Source of the DNA: JALHNI01 sp965229305
GTDB taxonomy: Bacteria; Acidobacteriota; Terriglobia; Bryobacterales; Bryobacteraceae
Reading direction: 5' to 3'
NCBI GenBank assembly: GCA_965229305.1
Contig: CBDDIZ010000041.1
Coordinates: 186,001-250,000, forward strand
Length of the DNA stretch: 64,000 bases
Shown in pieces: positions 1 to 9,906 of the stretch. The notes below the pieces were generated by a model, which was not told the origin of the DNA, searched no databases, and saw only the letters and a program-made list of their open reading frames with translations. The position numbers and the translations under genes are program-made. Numbering within the stretch: position 1 is the first letter of the stretch; each line of letters starts with the position of its first letter.

Positions 1-620
1 CCCCCGGCGAAGTGGCCGCCACGATGAAGTATCTGGTGGACTGCACGCTCTCGAACAACGGCACGCTGCCCGTGTTCGGGATCAGCCTGAAGATCACGGT
101 GCCCAACGGCTTCCGCACCAACAGCTTCTCGGTGATTGACCGGCTGCAGCCGGGCCAGCAAGCCACCTTCCGCTATGAAGTCACTTCGCCAATCACGAGC
201 GTTGGTCAGGTGACCTATGCGGTGCAGGCGGCCGGCGGCGCCTTCGGCGATGTCCACTCGGCGTCGGCACCGTTGCTCACCAACTTCCGGGTTCCCAAAC
301 CGCAGAACTGCACTCCGTCGATCACGCCCGGCACCGACACGCTGATCCTGCAGAGCAATGCGCAAGTGATCGCCATGAAGATTGCCTTTCCCTTCTACGA
401 TCCGCAGGAGCCGGGCGTGTGCAGTTGGACCGCCGTGGAGTACAGCGCCTTCACCCAGTTCACCAGTCCGCGGACCGGCACCGGGAATGGCGACTTGACG
501 CTTAGCGTTACTCAGTCGAATGCCAACTCGATTTACACCACTCGCACCGGCGAAGTACGGTTCACCGTAAACGGCACCAATCGCTACCCCTGGACTTTCA
601 AACAGTATTACCGGAAGTAA
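1..620 (+). CDS. secreted/surface protein with C-terminal BACON-like domain, 5' partial
   Basis: The reading frame is open from the first bases of the window, so the N-terminus lies outside; the first in-window start-like codon is the GTG at 12. The visible 200 residues are beta-rich and low in charge. They begin with a segment resembling an Ig/CARDB-type fold (NGTLPVFGISLKITVPNG) and end with a BACON-like module carrying the usual Cys-Ser-Trp signature (GVCSWTAVEY) and a G-x-G-N-G turn. BACON domains are thought to be carbohydrate- or mucin-binding modules on extracellular proteins. The next gene is also a BACON protein, so the two are probably functionally related. The gene is followed by a strong terminator. 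The exact role is unknown. Confidence 0.7.
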   Translation, partial: PGEVAATMKYLVDCTLSNNGTLPVFGISLKITVPNGFRTNSFSVIDRLQPGQQATFRYEVTSPITSVGQVTYAVQAAGGAFGDVHSASAPLLTNFRVPKPQNCTPSITPGTDTLILQSNAQVIAMKIAFPFYDPQEPGVCSWTAVEYSAFTQFTSPRTGTGNGDLTLSVTQSNANSIYTTRTGEVRFTVNGTNRYPWTFKQYYRK

Positions 621-643
621 ATCTTACCGATTGAACCCTTGCA

Positions 644-675
644 CCCCACCCCTACCCGGGGTGGGGTTTTGTTTT
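644..675 (+). terminator. Rho-independent terminator
   Basis: A perfect 9-bp GC stem (CCCCACCCC at 644-652 pairing with GGGGTGGGG at 658-666, loop TACCC) is followed by TTTTGTTTT. It lies 24 nt after the stop codon of the preceding gene. Confidence 0.85.
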
Positions 676-804
676 GTGCGCGAGTTCGTTTGAATCGTCG
701 AAAACTCTCTGAAAAAAGCCACTTTTCTTGAGCAGCCACAAGCGCGGATTTCGCTGTTCGGAGCGGCCGCGTATCGCTCGGCCATCACACAAAGGAGAAC
801 GAAT

Positions 805-3447
805 ATGCGAGTTACTTACTGGAGTTACTATTCGGTAACCGCCTTGCTGCTGGTTGCGCTGCAGGGTCAGAATGTTACTGGCCAAGGTCCGCGGACGCCG
901 TGGACCTTGGCGGCGGTTCCGGAAGGCACCCGGCTACTAACCACTGACCGGGCGGACTGCGAGCTGCGCTTCGCCGTCACGCCGGCCGGGGAGCTTCATC
1001 GAAGTCGCGATGGCGGAGTTCATTGGTCGCGCGAAGGCCGGTTGCCGACTTCGCTGGGGGCGAGCGACGTCGCCTTTCTGCTGCCGCATCCCTATGCGAG
1101 CGAGCAGTACTTTCTCGCTACGCGCGCCGGTGATCTCTACCGTGGCGAGGGCGACGACCTCGTCTGGAAGCAACTGTCGCAGCGAGTGACGCCGGATGCC
1201 AATGCCAGCGCGCTCGCCTTCGATGAGCGCGAGGCGAATCACTTGTGGCTGGCGGCTGGCGCGATTTATGAGAGCCGCGATGGCGGCGAACGTTGGAGCG
1301 TGGCGCTGGAGCGTCCGGGTGAAGCTTTCCAGACGCTCTATCGCACCTCTGGCGCTCTCTGGGTGGCTTCGTTAGAAGGCTTGTTTCTTTACGAGCCGGA
1401 GGAACTGCGCCTCACGCCGCGGGCCCGCTGGAGTGCGCCGGTGCTGCGTCTGGTGGAAGACGAGCAACAGAACCTAACGGCTTACCTCTGGTATCGCGAT
1501 CAGGACGGCCATGCGGCGTATCGCAGTTCAGACCATGGCTCCACGTGGACTCCCTACGGTGGCTGGGAGGGCCAGGAAGTGTTGGCCGTCGTCGGGCGGC
1601 TGCCGCTGGTGGCGACCGAGGCGGGCGTCTTTCTGGCAGGCGGCGCCGGCCAACCCTGGCAGCGGCTCTCCGATGCCCTCGTGACCGAAGCGGAACTGGA
1701 CGCCTTCGCTTGCGGGCATCTGGCCGAACTCCAGGCCCAGCGCCGGACGTTGGCGGCGAACGAGGGTTGCACTTATGCGATCTCGCCGACGCGGCTGAAG
1801 TTCAGTGAGAAAGGCGAAAGCGCTTCTTTCCGCGGCAATGTCAATCGCGGATACTGCACTTGGTCCGTCAGCAGTCTGCCGAGTTGGGTGAAGGCCAGCA
1901 CCACGCGCGGGCAAGGCGACTTCACCGTCACGCTACGGGCTGACGCCAATCCGAGCACCAGTCCGAGGACCGACGTGATCAGCGTCACGGGCGGCAAGGT
2001 GACGCTCGAACAAGCCGGCACGCCATGCCAAGTGGCGTTTGCCGATCCCTGGGCGGAGTTTCCGTCAACCGAGGGCGAGTACCGTCTGCGGGTGACCGCT
2101 TCGCCGGCGAATTGCAGTTGGACGGTAAGCGGTGCGACGTCCTGGCTGACGTTCAAAGGCGCGGTGTCGGGCACGTCGAACGGCTCGGTCACTGTGGTGC
2201 TCGCGGCGAACACCGCAGGCACTCGCCGACAGATCCTGCAGGTGGGCAGCGACAAGCTGGAAGTGACGCAGCGCGATGGCTATAATCACGGCGCCGGTCC
2301 GGGGACTGGCACCACCAATCCCGTTCCGCCGGTGGTGCCGACAAATCCCTGCAGCACCCTCTCCTGGACCCTCGCACCGACCACGATCTCTGCCGCGAGT
2401 ACGGCGGCTGTGGCGACAGTGCGAGCCGCGAGCAACTGCTCCTGGAGCGTGACGATCGCGAGCGCCGGAAACTGGGCCACCGCCTCGAAGACCAACGGCG
2501 CCGGCGATGCGACCGTCAATATCAGCGCCGCGGCGAACTCCGGGGCCCTTGCGCGCCAGGCGATCATCACCATCGGAGGCAAAGCGGCCACGTTGACGCA
2601 GAGCGCCCCGACCGATCCCTGCGCCAGCTTGACGGCGAGTGAGTCTCCCACCCAGTTCCCAGCGACGATGGCGACGGGCACCCTCGCCGTCCAGGCGCCC
2701 GCGGTGTGCACCTGGACGGCGACATCGACGGCCTCCTGGGTCACCCTGTCCGCGCCCACCACGCGCGCCGGCGCCGCGACGGTCGGGTTCACCGTGCAGG
2801 CCAACGAAACGACGGCCGAACGACGGGCGGAGCTTGCCGTCAGCGGTCGACGGTTCACCGTCGTTCAAGCCGGTCGGGCGCCTTGCAGCATTTCCGTGTC
2901 GGCGACCGGCAGCACCGAGTTGGGCAACCGCGATTCGTACTTCGACGTCTTCGTGACGGCCAATCGTCCGGACTGCGCCTGGACGGTAGGCGCCACGCAG
3001 ACCACCGTCTCGCCCAGCACCTGGATTAGGGCCAACGTCCCCGGCGGCAGCGGATCCGGCGTGGTGCGCTATTCCTTCAGCGCGCAGCCTTTGCAGTGGC
3101 GTACCGCGGTGGTGCGCGTGGCGGGGGTGGCCATCAATGTCCTTCAGCGGAATAGCATCGTCACTGGCTGTTCGGACTATTGGCAGGCCCTGGGAACCGT
3201 TTCGCCGGTGCCCGCGACTGGCGGCACCATCACCGTCGATGTGCAGGCACGGGTGAACTGTGGCTGGTCCATCGCTCCTGATGAACTGGCGGGTGGTATG
3301 TTCAAGCTGGTGGGGCTGAACTCAGGCTACGGCCCCGGCCAGGTCACCTATGAGGTGACACCGAATGCCGGGACGCAACGTACGGGCACGATTCGCGGTT
3401 CGCTGAATTACAACGCCAAAACGGTGGTGACGCAGCGCGGCCGCTAG
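805..3447 (+). CDS. secreted multi-BACON protein with N-terminal BNR/sortilin-like repeats
   Basis: An 880-residue exported protein. The start is fixed by a strong AAAGGAG site at 791-797. The signal peptide is followed by a Gln-rich cleavage region near residue 25. Residues about 30-300 hold repeated S-x-D-x-G-x-x-W blades (RSRDGGVHWS, ESRDGGERWS, RSSDHGSTWT) typical of BNR/VPS10-type beta-propellers. From about residue 320 there are at least six BACON-type modules, each with a CxW core (CTWSV, CSWTV, CSWSV, CTWTA, CAWTV, CGWSI) and a trailing V-x-Q-x-G strand. A Gly/Pro/Thr linker (about 495-515) separates the middle modules. The family is thought to act extracellularly in glycan or protein binding; no catalytic residue was recognised. 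Confidence 0.85.
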   Translation: MRVTYWSYYSVTALLLVALQGQNVTGQGPRTPWTLAAVPEGTRLLTTDRADCELRFAVTPAGELHRSRDGGVHWSREGRLPTSLGASDVAFLLPHPYASEQYFLATRAGDLYRGEGDDLVWKQLSQRVTPDANASALAFDEREANHLWLAAGAIYESRDGGERWSVALERPGEAFQTLYRTSGALWVASLEGLFLYEPEELRLTPRARWSAPVLRLVEDEQQNLTAYLWYRDQDGHAAYRSSDHGSTWTPYGGWEGQEVLAVVGRLPLVATEAGVFLAGGAGQPWQRLSDALVTEAELDAFACGHLAELQAQRRTLAANEGCTYAISPTRLKFSEKGESASFRGNVNRGYCTWSVSSLPSWVKASTTRGQGDFTVTLRADANPSTSPRTDVISVTGGKVTLEQAGTPCQVAFADPWAEFPSTEGEYRLRVTASPANCSWTVSGATSWLTFKGAVSGTSNGSVTVVLAANTAGTRRQILQVGSDKLEVTQRDGYNHGAGPGTGTTNPVPPVVPTNPCSTLSWTLAPTTISAASTAAVATVRAASNCSWSVTIASAGNWATASKTNGAGDATVNISAAANSGALARQAIITIGGKAATLTQSAPTDPCASLTASESPTQFPATMATGTLAVQAPAVCTWTATSTASWVTLSAPTTRAGAATVGFTVQANETTAERRAELAVSGRRFTVVQAGRAPCSISVSATGSTELGNRDSYFDVFVTANRPDCAWTVGATQTTVSPSTWIRANVPGGSGSGVVRYSFSAQPLQWRTAVVRVAGVAINVLQRNSIVTGCSDYWQALGTVSPVPATGGTITVDVQARVNCGWSIAPDELAGGMFKLVGLNSGYGPGQVTYEVTPNAGTQRTGTIRGSLNYNAKTVVTQRGR

Positions 3448-3456
3448 TCAGGAGAA

Positions 3457-3477
3457 GGGGCCAGTCCGGCTGGCCCC
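3457..3477. terminator. bidirectional hairpin between convergent genes
   Basis: GGGGCCAG (3457-3464) pairs with CTGGCCCC (3470-3477) around a 5-nt loop, directly between the stop codons of two convergent genes. There is no clear T-tract on either side, so termination is inferred from position and stem strength. Confidence 0.5.
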
Positions 3478-4823
3478 CTACCAGAAATGGGTTGCAACGA
3501 TGCGGCCAGGGGAGGGCACGCCCTCGATGACGCGGGTCTGAATGACGACTTCGATGTTCTTGTTCCGCCAGTCCGGCGGCGCCTTGGCGGCCATCTCGTT
3601 CAGAGCGTCGGGGTTCAGGGCGAACTCCATGGCGGCTTGCGAGCCGAAGGTCTGCGGACCGGCCAGGAGCATGATGGCTTGCCCGGTGTTCCAATCCCTC
3701 AGACGTGCCACGATGGCGTAATCGATGCCATCGCGCCCGCCGGGAGCCCAGCCACTGCTTTCCCAGACGCGCTTCTGGCCGCGCACCTCGACCACCGAGG
3801 GGCGGTTGGGGCGGTACTCGAGGCGGAAGGGAAGGTCCTGGGTGACGCGCAGGGTCCAGCGGGAGGAGAAGCCGCCCAGTAGAACGGCGTTCTGATTGTG
3901 CAGGTCCGAACTGCTGACGTCCATCGCCGCTTTGGTCACGAAGGACTTCTCCATGCGGTCCAGCGCCACCGACATCTTGACCAGCGCCTGGGCCTCGCCG
4001 ATGCCGAAGAAGATGTGTTGGCCACCAGCTTGGCCTGCGGAATGGTGTAGGCGTCCAGGTCCTTGGCGAGGTTCTCGGTGGGGTGCAACTTGCCGGCGTT
4101 GAAGTCGGCGAGCGTTTCGCCGTAGAGCATGAAGGAGCCTGGCGAAGGCAGGCTGACCAGGAGCGGACGGTCCGCGGCGAGCAACGGCTCCCAGAAGGCC
4201 TGGACGATGGACGCGGGCCGGTTGCTACCGGAGCGAACCAGGAGAAGCGTGACCAGGCTGAGGAGCGCGAGCCCACCCAGCACGGCGGCGATCCAGGTCC
4301 AGCGGCGGCGGCCGAGGGCTGGCGGATCGGCGGGAAGGTCGGCCGCCACGGTCTCTTCCGCCACGTCGACCGGGCCGGGTTCGAGGGGCGAGAACCTGGG
4401 TAGATAAACGCCGAGCGGAATCTGGATGCGGATGCTGTCGTCCGGCGAGGGAGACTCGTAGTATTTGGCGAGGCGCTTGCGGACGTCGCCGGCCTTCACG
4501 CGAACGAAAGAGTCGACGGCGGGGTCGTAGTGCGGCAGTTGAAAAAGCTCGTTGGCGACCGTCCGTTCGTGCAGCACCTGGGAGTCTTCATCCAGGGCTT
4601 TGCCGATGACGTAGGTCAGGAACTCACGGGCGCGCTCACTCGAAGCGAAGGCCGGACTGGCAATGATGCGGCGCACCTGCGCTTCGATTTCGTGACGCGG
4701 AAAGCCCGCCGCCGACCCCGACTCGACCTTGATCCTTGCCGCCACCGACGCAAGTCTATCATGGGCAGTTTTGGGCGGGGAAGGGTTAGCGAGCGCCGCT
4801 AGCCCCATGTAACGAGCCACCAT
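3478..4823 (-). pseudogene. membrane-anchored regulator-like protein, broken by a single frameshift
   Basis: Two reading frames form one protein of about 448 residues. The N-terminal part (4823 down to about 4015) has a conserved helical domain with the segments FASSERAREFLTYVIGKAL, PHYDPAVDSFVRVKAGDVRK and YESPSPDDSIRIQIPLGVY. I associate these with the N-terminal domain of acidobacterial CadC/TolB-like and adenylate-cyclase-like proteins. One transmembrane helix follows (about residues 175-197). The C-terminal part continues in another frame from about 4015 to 3478. A one-base deletion near 4010-4020 explains the break: restoring one base reads LVA-N/K-HIFFGIGEAQALVK. Whether this is a real mutation or a sequencing error cannot be told here. 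The long intact remainder argues for a recent event or an error. Confidence 0.7.
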
Positions 4824-4914
4824 ACGAAAACGTAACTGCCTGATTCTGAAACAAAATTTCGTAGGGCCAGTCTAGTGACAGCCACGACACTTCACCGGTA
4901 ACCGAGCGGGACAT

Positions 4915-6642
4915 ATGATCGACCTCACCGAAGCTATGTGGACTCGCCGTGACGTTGTTGTTGGCCTTCTCGCGCTGCCTGGCCAGGCCGCGGCAGCCGC
5001 TGTTCCCGCGCCCGTACCCCTGGGCGACATCCGCGCCGGCGGAGACCTCTCTCGTCGCGCGCTCCGAAACTTCGATCGGCTGGAGACGGAGATGTATCAG
5101 CCGGACCAGGTCTATCGCTCACGCTCGGTGAAAACGTGGCCCGGCGATTGGGAGGGGAGGGCGATCCTGGGGCTGACGCTACTCGAACGGTCCACGGGCC
5201 GCGAGGCGCGCTACCTGAAGCAGATCCTGGCGAAGCTCCCCGCTCAGACGAATGAGTACGGTTACTTCGGTGCGCGGCTCGATCGCAAGTCGATCAACGA
5301 GCAACTACTCTCGGGGAACGGGTGGATGCTCCGCGCCCTTTGTGAGCGCTACCAGCAGACTCGTGACCCGCGGATGCTGGAGATCCTCCAAAAGACGGTG
5401 CGCCATCTGGTGCTCCCGACGCGGGGACTCCATGCCTCCTACCCGATTGACCCGGCCGCCCGGAAAGCGACCGGCGAAGCAGCGGGCGGCACCGTGGGGC
5501 AGATCGGCAAGTGGCAGGTATCGAGCGACGTCGGCTGTGACTTCATCTTCCTGGCGGGGGTGGCTCATGCGGCGGCGCTGCTTGAGGACCGGGGTGCCGG
5601 CGAGGTGGTGGAAGAGATGATCGAGCGCTTCCTGATGGTGGACCTCGAGCGGATCAAGGCGCAGACGCATGCGTCGCTGACGGCGATGACGGCCCTGCTG
5701 CGCTGGTATGACCGCACGGGCGATTCTCGCCTGCTCACCGCCGTGCGCGACCGCTATCGTCTCTACCGGACGAAGGCGTTGACGGAGACCTTCTCCAACT
5801 ACAACTGGTTTGGGCGGCCCGAATGGTCCGAACCGTGCGCCATCATCGACTCGCTGATCGTCGCCAATCAGCTTTGGCGCTACACCGGCGAGACCGCTTA
5901 TCTCGAAGATGCACACCAGATCTGGTTCAACGGCTTGGGGCGCGCCCAGCGGGCGAATGGCGGCTATGGTACCGATACTTGCGTCTCTGCGCGCAATCCC
6001 AGCGTGAAGGTGCATTTATACGAGGCCTTTTGGTGCTGCACGATGCGGGGTGGGGAAGGCCACGCGCGGTCAATCGAATATTCGTATTTCACGCGGCCGG
6101 GCGAGTTGGCCGTTACTTTCTTCAATGACTCGGTGGCGACGCTGAATCTGGGGACGGGCACGGTCCGTTTGCGGCAGACCACGGGCTATCCATATGAAGG
6201 GTCCGTCAAGCTCGAGGTGCTGGGGTCGACGGTGCGGACGCCGGCGAAGATTCGTCTGTTCGCTCCGCATTGGACGGCGCGCCATCAGGTACGGCGCAAC
6301 GGTCAGGCCGTCACCGCTTCTGCGACCGGCGGGTGGGTAGAAGTCGCGTTGCCGCTGCGTGCGGGCGATGCGGTGGAGTACAGCTTTGAACAGAAGGTGG
6401 GCCCGCGCGAGGCCGTCCAGCCGAGCGACCGTTATCAGGTGATGGCCGCCGGGCCATTGGTGCTTGGCGCTGCCGCCGCGCCGGTAGACGCCGTCGCGCC
6501 CCGCACGCCGCTTGCCGCCCTCGCAGCAGGGGTCTTTCAAGCGCACGATTCCTTCACGCTCTCTCGCTTGAACGACCTCAACGAACTACGGGACGCCGAG
6601 AAAGATCCTTGTTTGCGGCAAGTGCTGTTTCGCCGGAGCTAG
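4915..6642 (+). CDS. GH127-type beta-L-arabinofuranosidase (DUF1680 family), Tat-type leader
   Basis: A 575-residue enzyme predicted to release arabinofuranose from plant glycans or glycopeptides outside the cytoplasm. The (alpha/alpha)-barrel pattern and family motifs are clear. The zinc/nucleophile site of the characterised GH127 enzyme HypBA1 (Glu-x-Cys plus a Cys-Cys pair) is matched by E306-P-C308 and C374-C375 in FWCCTMRGGEG. The N-terminus has a twin-arginine-like TRRDVVVGLLALPG followed by an Ala-rich region. The ATG at 4936 (residue 8) is an alternative start that puts the Arg pair nearer the N-terminus. It is followed after 3 nt by the AraC/PSD1 gene, so the three genes to 11293 are probably one transcript. 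Confidence 0.85.
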   Translation: MIDLTEAMWTRRDVVVGLLALPGQAAAAAVPAPVPLGDIRAGGDLSRRALRNFDRLETEMYQPDQVYRSRSVKTWPGDWEGRAILGLTLLERSTGREARYLKQILAKLPAQTNEYGYFGARLDRKSINEQLLSGNGWMLRALCERYQQTRDPRMLEILQKTVRHLVLPTRGLHASYPIDPAARKATGEAAGGTVGQIGKWQVSSDVGCDFIFLAGVAHAAALLEDRGAGEVVEEMIERFLMVDLERIKAQTHASLTAMTALLRWYDRTGDSRLLTAVRDRYRLYRTKALTETFSNYNWFGRPEWSEPCAIIDSLIVANQLWRYTGETAYLEDAHQIWFNGLGRAQRANGGYGTDTCVSARNPSVKVHLYEAFWCCTMRGGEGHARSIEYSYFTRPGELAVTFFNDSVATLNLGTGTVRLRQTTGYPYEGSVKLEVLGSTVRTPAKIRLFAPHWTARHQVRRNGQAVTASATGGWVEVALPLRAGDAVEYSFEQKVGPREAVQPSDRYQVMAAGPLVLGAAAAPVDAVAPRTPLAALAAGVFQAHDSFTLSRLNDLNELRDAEKDPCLRQVLFRRS

Positions 6643-6645
6643 CCC

Positions 6646-9600
6646 ATGAAACTGAATGTCTCCTTCCCGATTGATGTCGCTCCGCTGACTCTCGACGTCC
6701 TGGATCGTCTCGAGAGCGACTGCCAGGTGATCTATGTCGAACGCGGTACGGTGGGCTGCCGCATCGGTGCGGAGACGTATCATGCCCACGCGGGTGACCT
6801 GCTGGTGATCGGCCAGCGTCCGCACACGTTCGAGCCGGCGGCAGTCGGGGCAGTGGCGGGGGTCCATTTGCGATTCAATCAGGAGATTATTCGCCAGCAC
6901 GATCCACTCACCGACGCGCTGCAGTATCTGATGCCGTTTCTGGACCAGGGGCCGGACTTCCCGCATGTGCTGCCGGCGGCCACCGGCGTGCCGGGCGAGG
7001 TGCTGGAGATGCTGCGGCGAATCGAGCGCGAGCTTGCGCCGGACTCCGCTCCGAGCCGCTTCTCCACGCGCACTTATCTCAAGCTGATCCTCGTCTACCT
7101 TGTGAAGCACTATTCGCAGGAAGGCGAGCGCCGGCCTGTGCTGACGCAGCGTCAGCGCGACCTCAACCGCCTTTCCCCGGTCTTCGAGTTCATTGAGACT
7201 CATTACCAGGAGCCGCTGTCCGTTACCGAAGTTGCTTCAGTGGCCAACATGAGTAAGTCGCATTTCATGCGTTTCTTCAAACATGTCAGCGGCCAGCCTT
7301 TCGTAGCTCATCTTACGCAGGTGCGCATCGCCAAGGCGCAGGAGATGCTGGCCACCAGCGACCGTTCGATTGCTGATATTTGTCAGGAAGTGGGATTCTG
7401 TAACCAAAGTTATTTCGGCTTGGTGTTTCGCAAGCTGACGCGTCAGAGTCCGCGTGAGTACAAGAATCGAGTCTGTAGCGAAGGCATGAAGACCATTCCG
7501 TTGCCGGGCGGCAAGCCCTATCGCCGCGCCCTGAACCTGATCATGAGCACGTGGCTGCTGATGGTGAGCGCCACGGCCCAGGAGACGCGCCCGCCCGAGG
7601 CCGGCCTTGAGGCCGCGGCCATTCTGGAGCAGCGGTGCGTCGCCTGCCACGCGGCGGGGCGCGCCATGGGCGGCGTTCGCTTCGACGATCGCGCCTCCGC
7701 GCTCGCCAAGGGCGCCAGTGGCTTGGCCGCCATTGTGCCTGGGCAACCGGACGCTAGTGAATTGCTGCGCCGGGTGACCGCCGCCGAGCCTCGCCGTCGC
7801 ATGCCGCTGGGGCAGAAGGCGCTTGAGCCGGCGCAGGTGGCGGTGCTCGAAAAATGGGTGCGCGCGGGGGCGCCTTGGCCGTCCGCCAAGCGGACCGCGA
7901 CGCTGCACTGGGCGTATCGACCTTTGATGAAGGTGGCCCCGCCCGCGGCGGGTCATCCCATCGACGCCTTTCTCCAGCAGGCCCAGGCGGCGAAAAAACT
8001 CGTGCCCGTGGGGGCCGCCTCGCGCGCGACCCTGCTGCGTCGCTTGGCGTTCGACCTGACAGGTCTCCCGCCGACTGCCGACGACGCGGCCTTTTCCGCC
8101 ACGCACGACCTCACCCAACTCGCCGACCGGTTTCTTGCCAGCCCGCGTTTCGGCGAACGTTGGGGACGCCACTGGCTGGACTCCGCCCGCTACGCCGACA
8201 GCGAAGGGTATGAGAACGACAAGGACGCGCCCACCTTGTACCGCTATCGCGACTTCGTCATTCAGGCCATGAATGCCGACATGCCGTTTGACCAGTTTCT
8301 GCGTTGGCAACTGGCCGGCGATGAGTTTGCTCCGCACGATCCACGCGCGCTGGCCGCCACCGGCTTCCTCACCGCCGGACCTCGCGTGCATACGGCCGCG
8401 AGCGATTCCGCGGAGAACAAGGAGCGCTTCATCTACGACCAGTTGGATGACATGGTGAGCACCACGACCGTCTCGTTTCTGGCCACCACGGCGGCCTGCG
8501 CGCGTTGCCACGACCACAAGTACGATCCGGTACCGACGCGCGACTATTATCGCCTCGCGTCGATCTTTCGCAACATCGATCGCGAGGAGAAGCCGCTCTC
8601 GCCGGCGCACTGGACGCTCGAGCGTTGGCTGCGCCAGCGTCGCGCCGCGCTGCGGGAAGAGCGCATGGCCGCGCTGCAGATCCCCGCAAGCGATCGCGAG
8701 TTACTCCGCTTCACCTTGAATCGCAATCACTCCGGCCAGGCGGCGGCCTATCGCGAATGGGATGCCAAGCTCAAGTTCACGGACGAGGACTTCGCCCAGT
8801 GGCTGGGCGAAGCAGGCCGCGCGCATTGGGCCGAACTCCTGGACGCCGCGGGCAAGATACCGAATCCGGAACGCGGCCTGTTCTTTCTCGATAGCTCTGC
8901 CACGCCGCTGCCGTCTTATCTGATGGCGCGCGGCGACGTCAGTAAGAAGGCGGAACCCGTGCAGTTCGGCTTTCTGAGTGTGTTGACGCATGAGCGAATG
9001 CCCGAGGATTACCGCCGGCCACTGCTGCGTCAGGGCGCGGACACCACTTTCCGCCGTGCCGCACTGGCCGAATGGCTGGTGGATGCGGAGCGCGGCGCCG
9101 GGGCGCTGGTGGCGCGCGTCATTGTGAATCGCCTGTGGCAGCATCACTTCGGCGAAGGCTTGGTGCGCACGCTGGACGATTTCGGATTGCAAGGCGAGAA
9201 GCCTTCGCAGCCGGAGCTGCTGGACTGGCTGGCCGGCGAACTGATCCGGCAGAACTGGCGCTTGAAGCCGATTCATCGGCTGATTGTTTCCAGCGCCGCC
9301 TATGCCCGTGGCGTGGAGTTCCATGCCGCTAATGCGGCGCTCGATCCGGAGAATCGTCTGCTTTGGCGCCGGCAGCCGGTCCGCCTGGAAGCTGAAGCGA
9401 TTCGCGATTCGATTCTGGCCGTCAGCGGGTCGCTGAATCTGAGGATGTATGGTCCCGCGGTGCGTCCGTTTATCCCGCCCGATGCGATTGCCACGCGCAC
9501 GCAGGACCCTTGGCCGAAGAACCTGGTGGATGGGCCGGAGTCCTGGCGCCGCAGCGTCTACCTCTTCGTGAAGCGCTCCGTCCGCTTACCGCTGATGGAG

Positions 9601-9906
9601 ACCTTTGACGTCCCGGACCCCAACACCGCTTGTGGCCGCCGGCAGAACACCACGCTGCCCACGCAATCGCTGACGCTGATGAACGATGCATTCGTGCGTC
9701 AGCAGGCTCATCGCTTTGCGGCTCGCGTGGAGTCCGCAACTGGCGCCGACGTGGAAGCTCGGATCCGTACGGCTTATCAACTGGCTTTGAGCCGACCTCC
9801 GTCCAACTCCGAGTTGAGCGCGGCGCGCAGCTTTCTGGCCGACGCCGAACTTACTGACTTTTGCCATGCCCTCTTCTTGCTGAATGAGTTTTCTTATGTC
9901 GACTAG
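6646..9906 (+). CDS. AraC-type regulator fused in frame to a PSD1 (cytochrome/DUF1549/DUF1553) protein
   Basis: A single open frame of 1086 codons. Residues 1-280 are a complete AraC/XylS regulator: a cupin-like sensor (about 10-160), then two HTH units with typical motifs (SVTEVASVANMSKSHFMRFF and SIADICQEVGFCNQSYFGLV). At residue 281 (ATG 7486) or 300 (ATG 7543) a second protein seems to begin, with an export-signal-like stretch (MSTWLLMVSATAQ). It continues with a planctomycete-type cytochrome C motif (C331-VAC-H335), DUF1549 (about 440-640, with CARCHDHKYDPVPTRDYY at 618 onward) and DUF1553 (about 790-1050, VNRLWQHHFGEGLV). PSD1 proteins are exported and are usually paired with DUF1501 proteins, as here. 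A signal peptide inside a fusion makes no sense for a DNA-binding protein, so this may be two genes whose stop was lost, or two overlapping starts. Confidence 0.8.
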   Translation: MKLNVSFPIDVAPLTLDVLDRLESDCQVIYVERGTVGCRIGAETYHAHAGDLLVIGQRPHTFEPAAVGAVAGVHLRFNQEIIRQHDPLTDALQYLMPFLDQGPDFPHVLPAATGVPGEVLEMLRRIERELAPDSAPSRFSTRTYLKLILVYLVKHYSQEGERRPVLTQRQRDLNRLSPVFEFIETHYQEPLSVTEVASVANMSKSHFMRFFKHVSGQPFVAHLTQVRIAKAQEMLATSDRSIADICQEVGFCNQSYFGLVFRKLTRQSPREYKNRVCSEGMKTIPLPGGKPYRRALNLIMSTWLLMVSATAQETRPPEAGLEAAAILEQRCVACHAAGRAMGGVRFDDRASALAKGASGLAAIVPGQPDASELLRRVTAAEPRRRMPLGQKALEPAQVAVLEKWVRAGAPWPSAKRTATLHWAYRPLMKVAPPAAGHPIDAFLQQAQAAKKLVPVGAASRATLLRRLAFDLTGLPPTADDAAFSATHDLTQLADRFLASPRFGERWGRHWLDSARYADSEGYENDKDAPTLYRYRDFVIQAMNADMPFDQFLRWQLAGDEFAPHDPRALAATGFLTAGPRVHTAASDSAENKERFIYDQLDDMVSTTTVSFLATTAACARCHDHKYDPVPTRDYYRLASIFRNIDREEKPLSPAHWTLERWLRQRRAALREERMAALQIPASDRELLRFTLNRNHSGQAAAYREWDAKLKFTDEDFAQWLGEAGRAHWAELLDAAGKIPNPERGLFFLDSSATPLPSYLMARGDVSKKAEPVQFGFLSVLTHERMPEDYRRPLLRQGADTTFRRAALAEWLVDAERGAGALVARVIVNRLWQHHFGEGLVRTLDDFGLQGEKPSQPELLDWLAGELIRQNWRLKPIHRLIVSSAAYARGVEFHAANAALDPENRLLWRRQPVRLEAEAIRDSILAVSGSLNLRMYGPAVRPFIPPDAIATRTQDPWPKNLVDGPESWRRSVYLFVKRSVRLPLMETFDVPDPNTACGRRQNTTLPTQSLTLMNDAFVRQQAHRFAARVESATGADVEARIRTAYQLALSRPPSNSELSAARSFLADAELTDFCHALFLLNEFSYVD

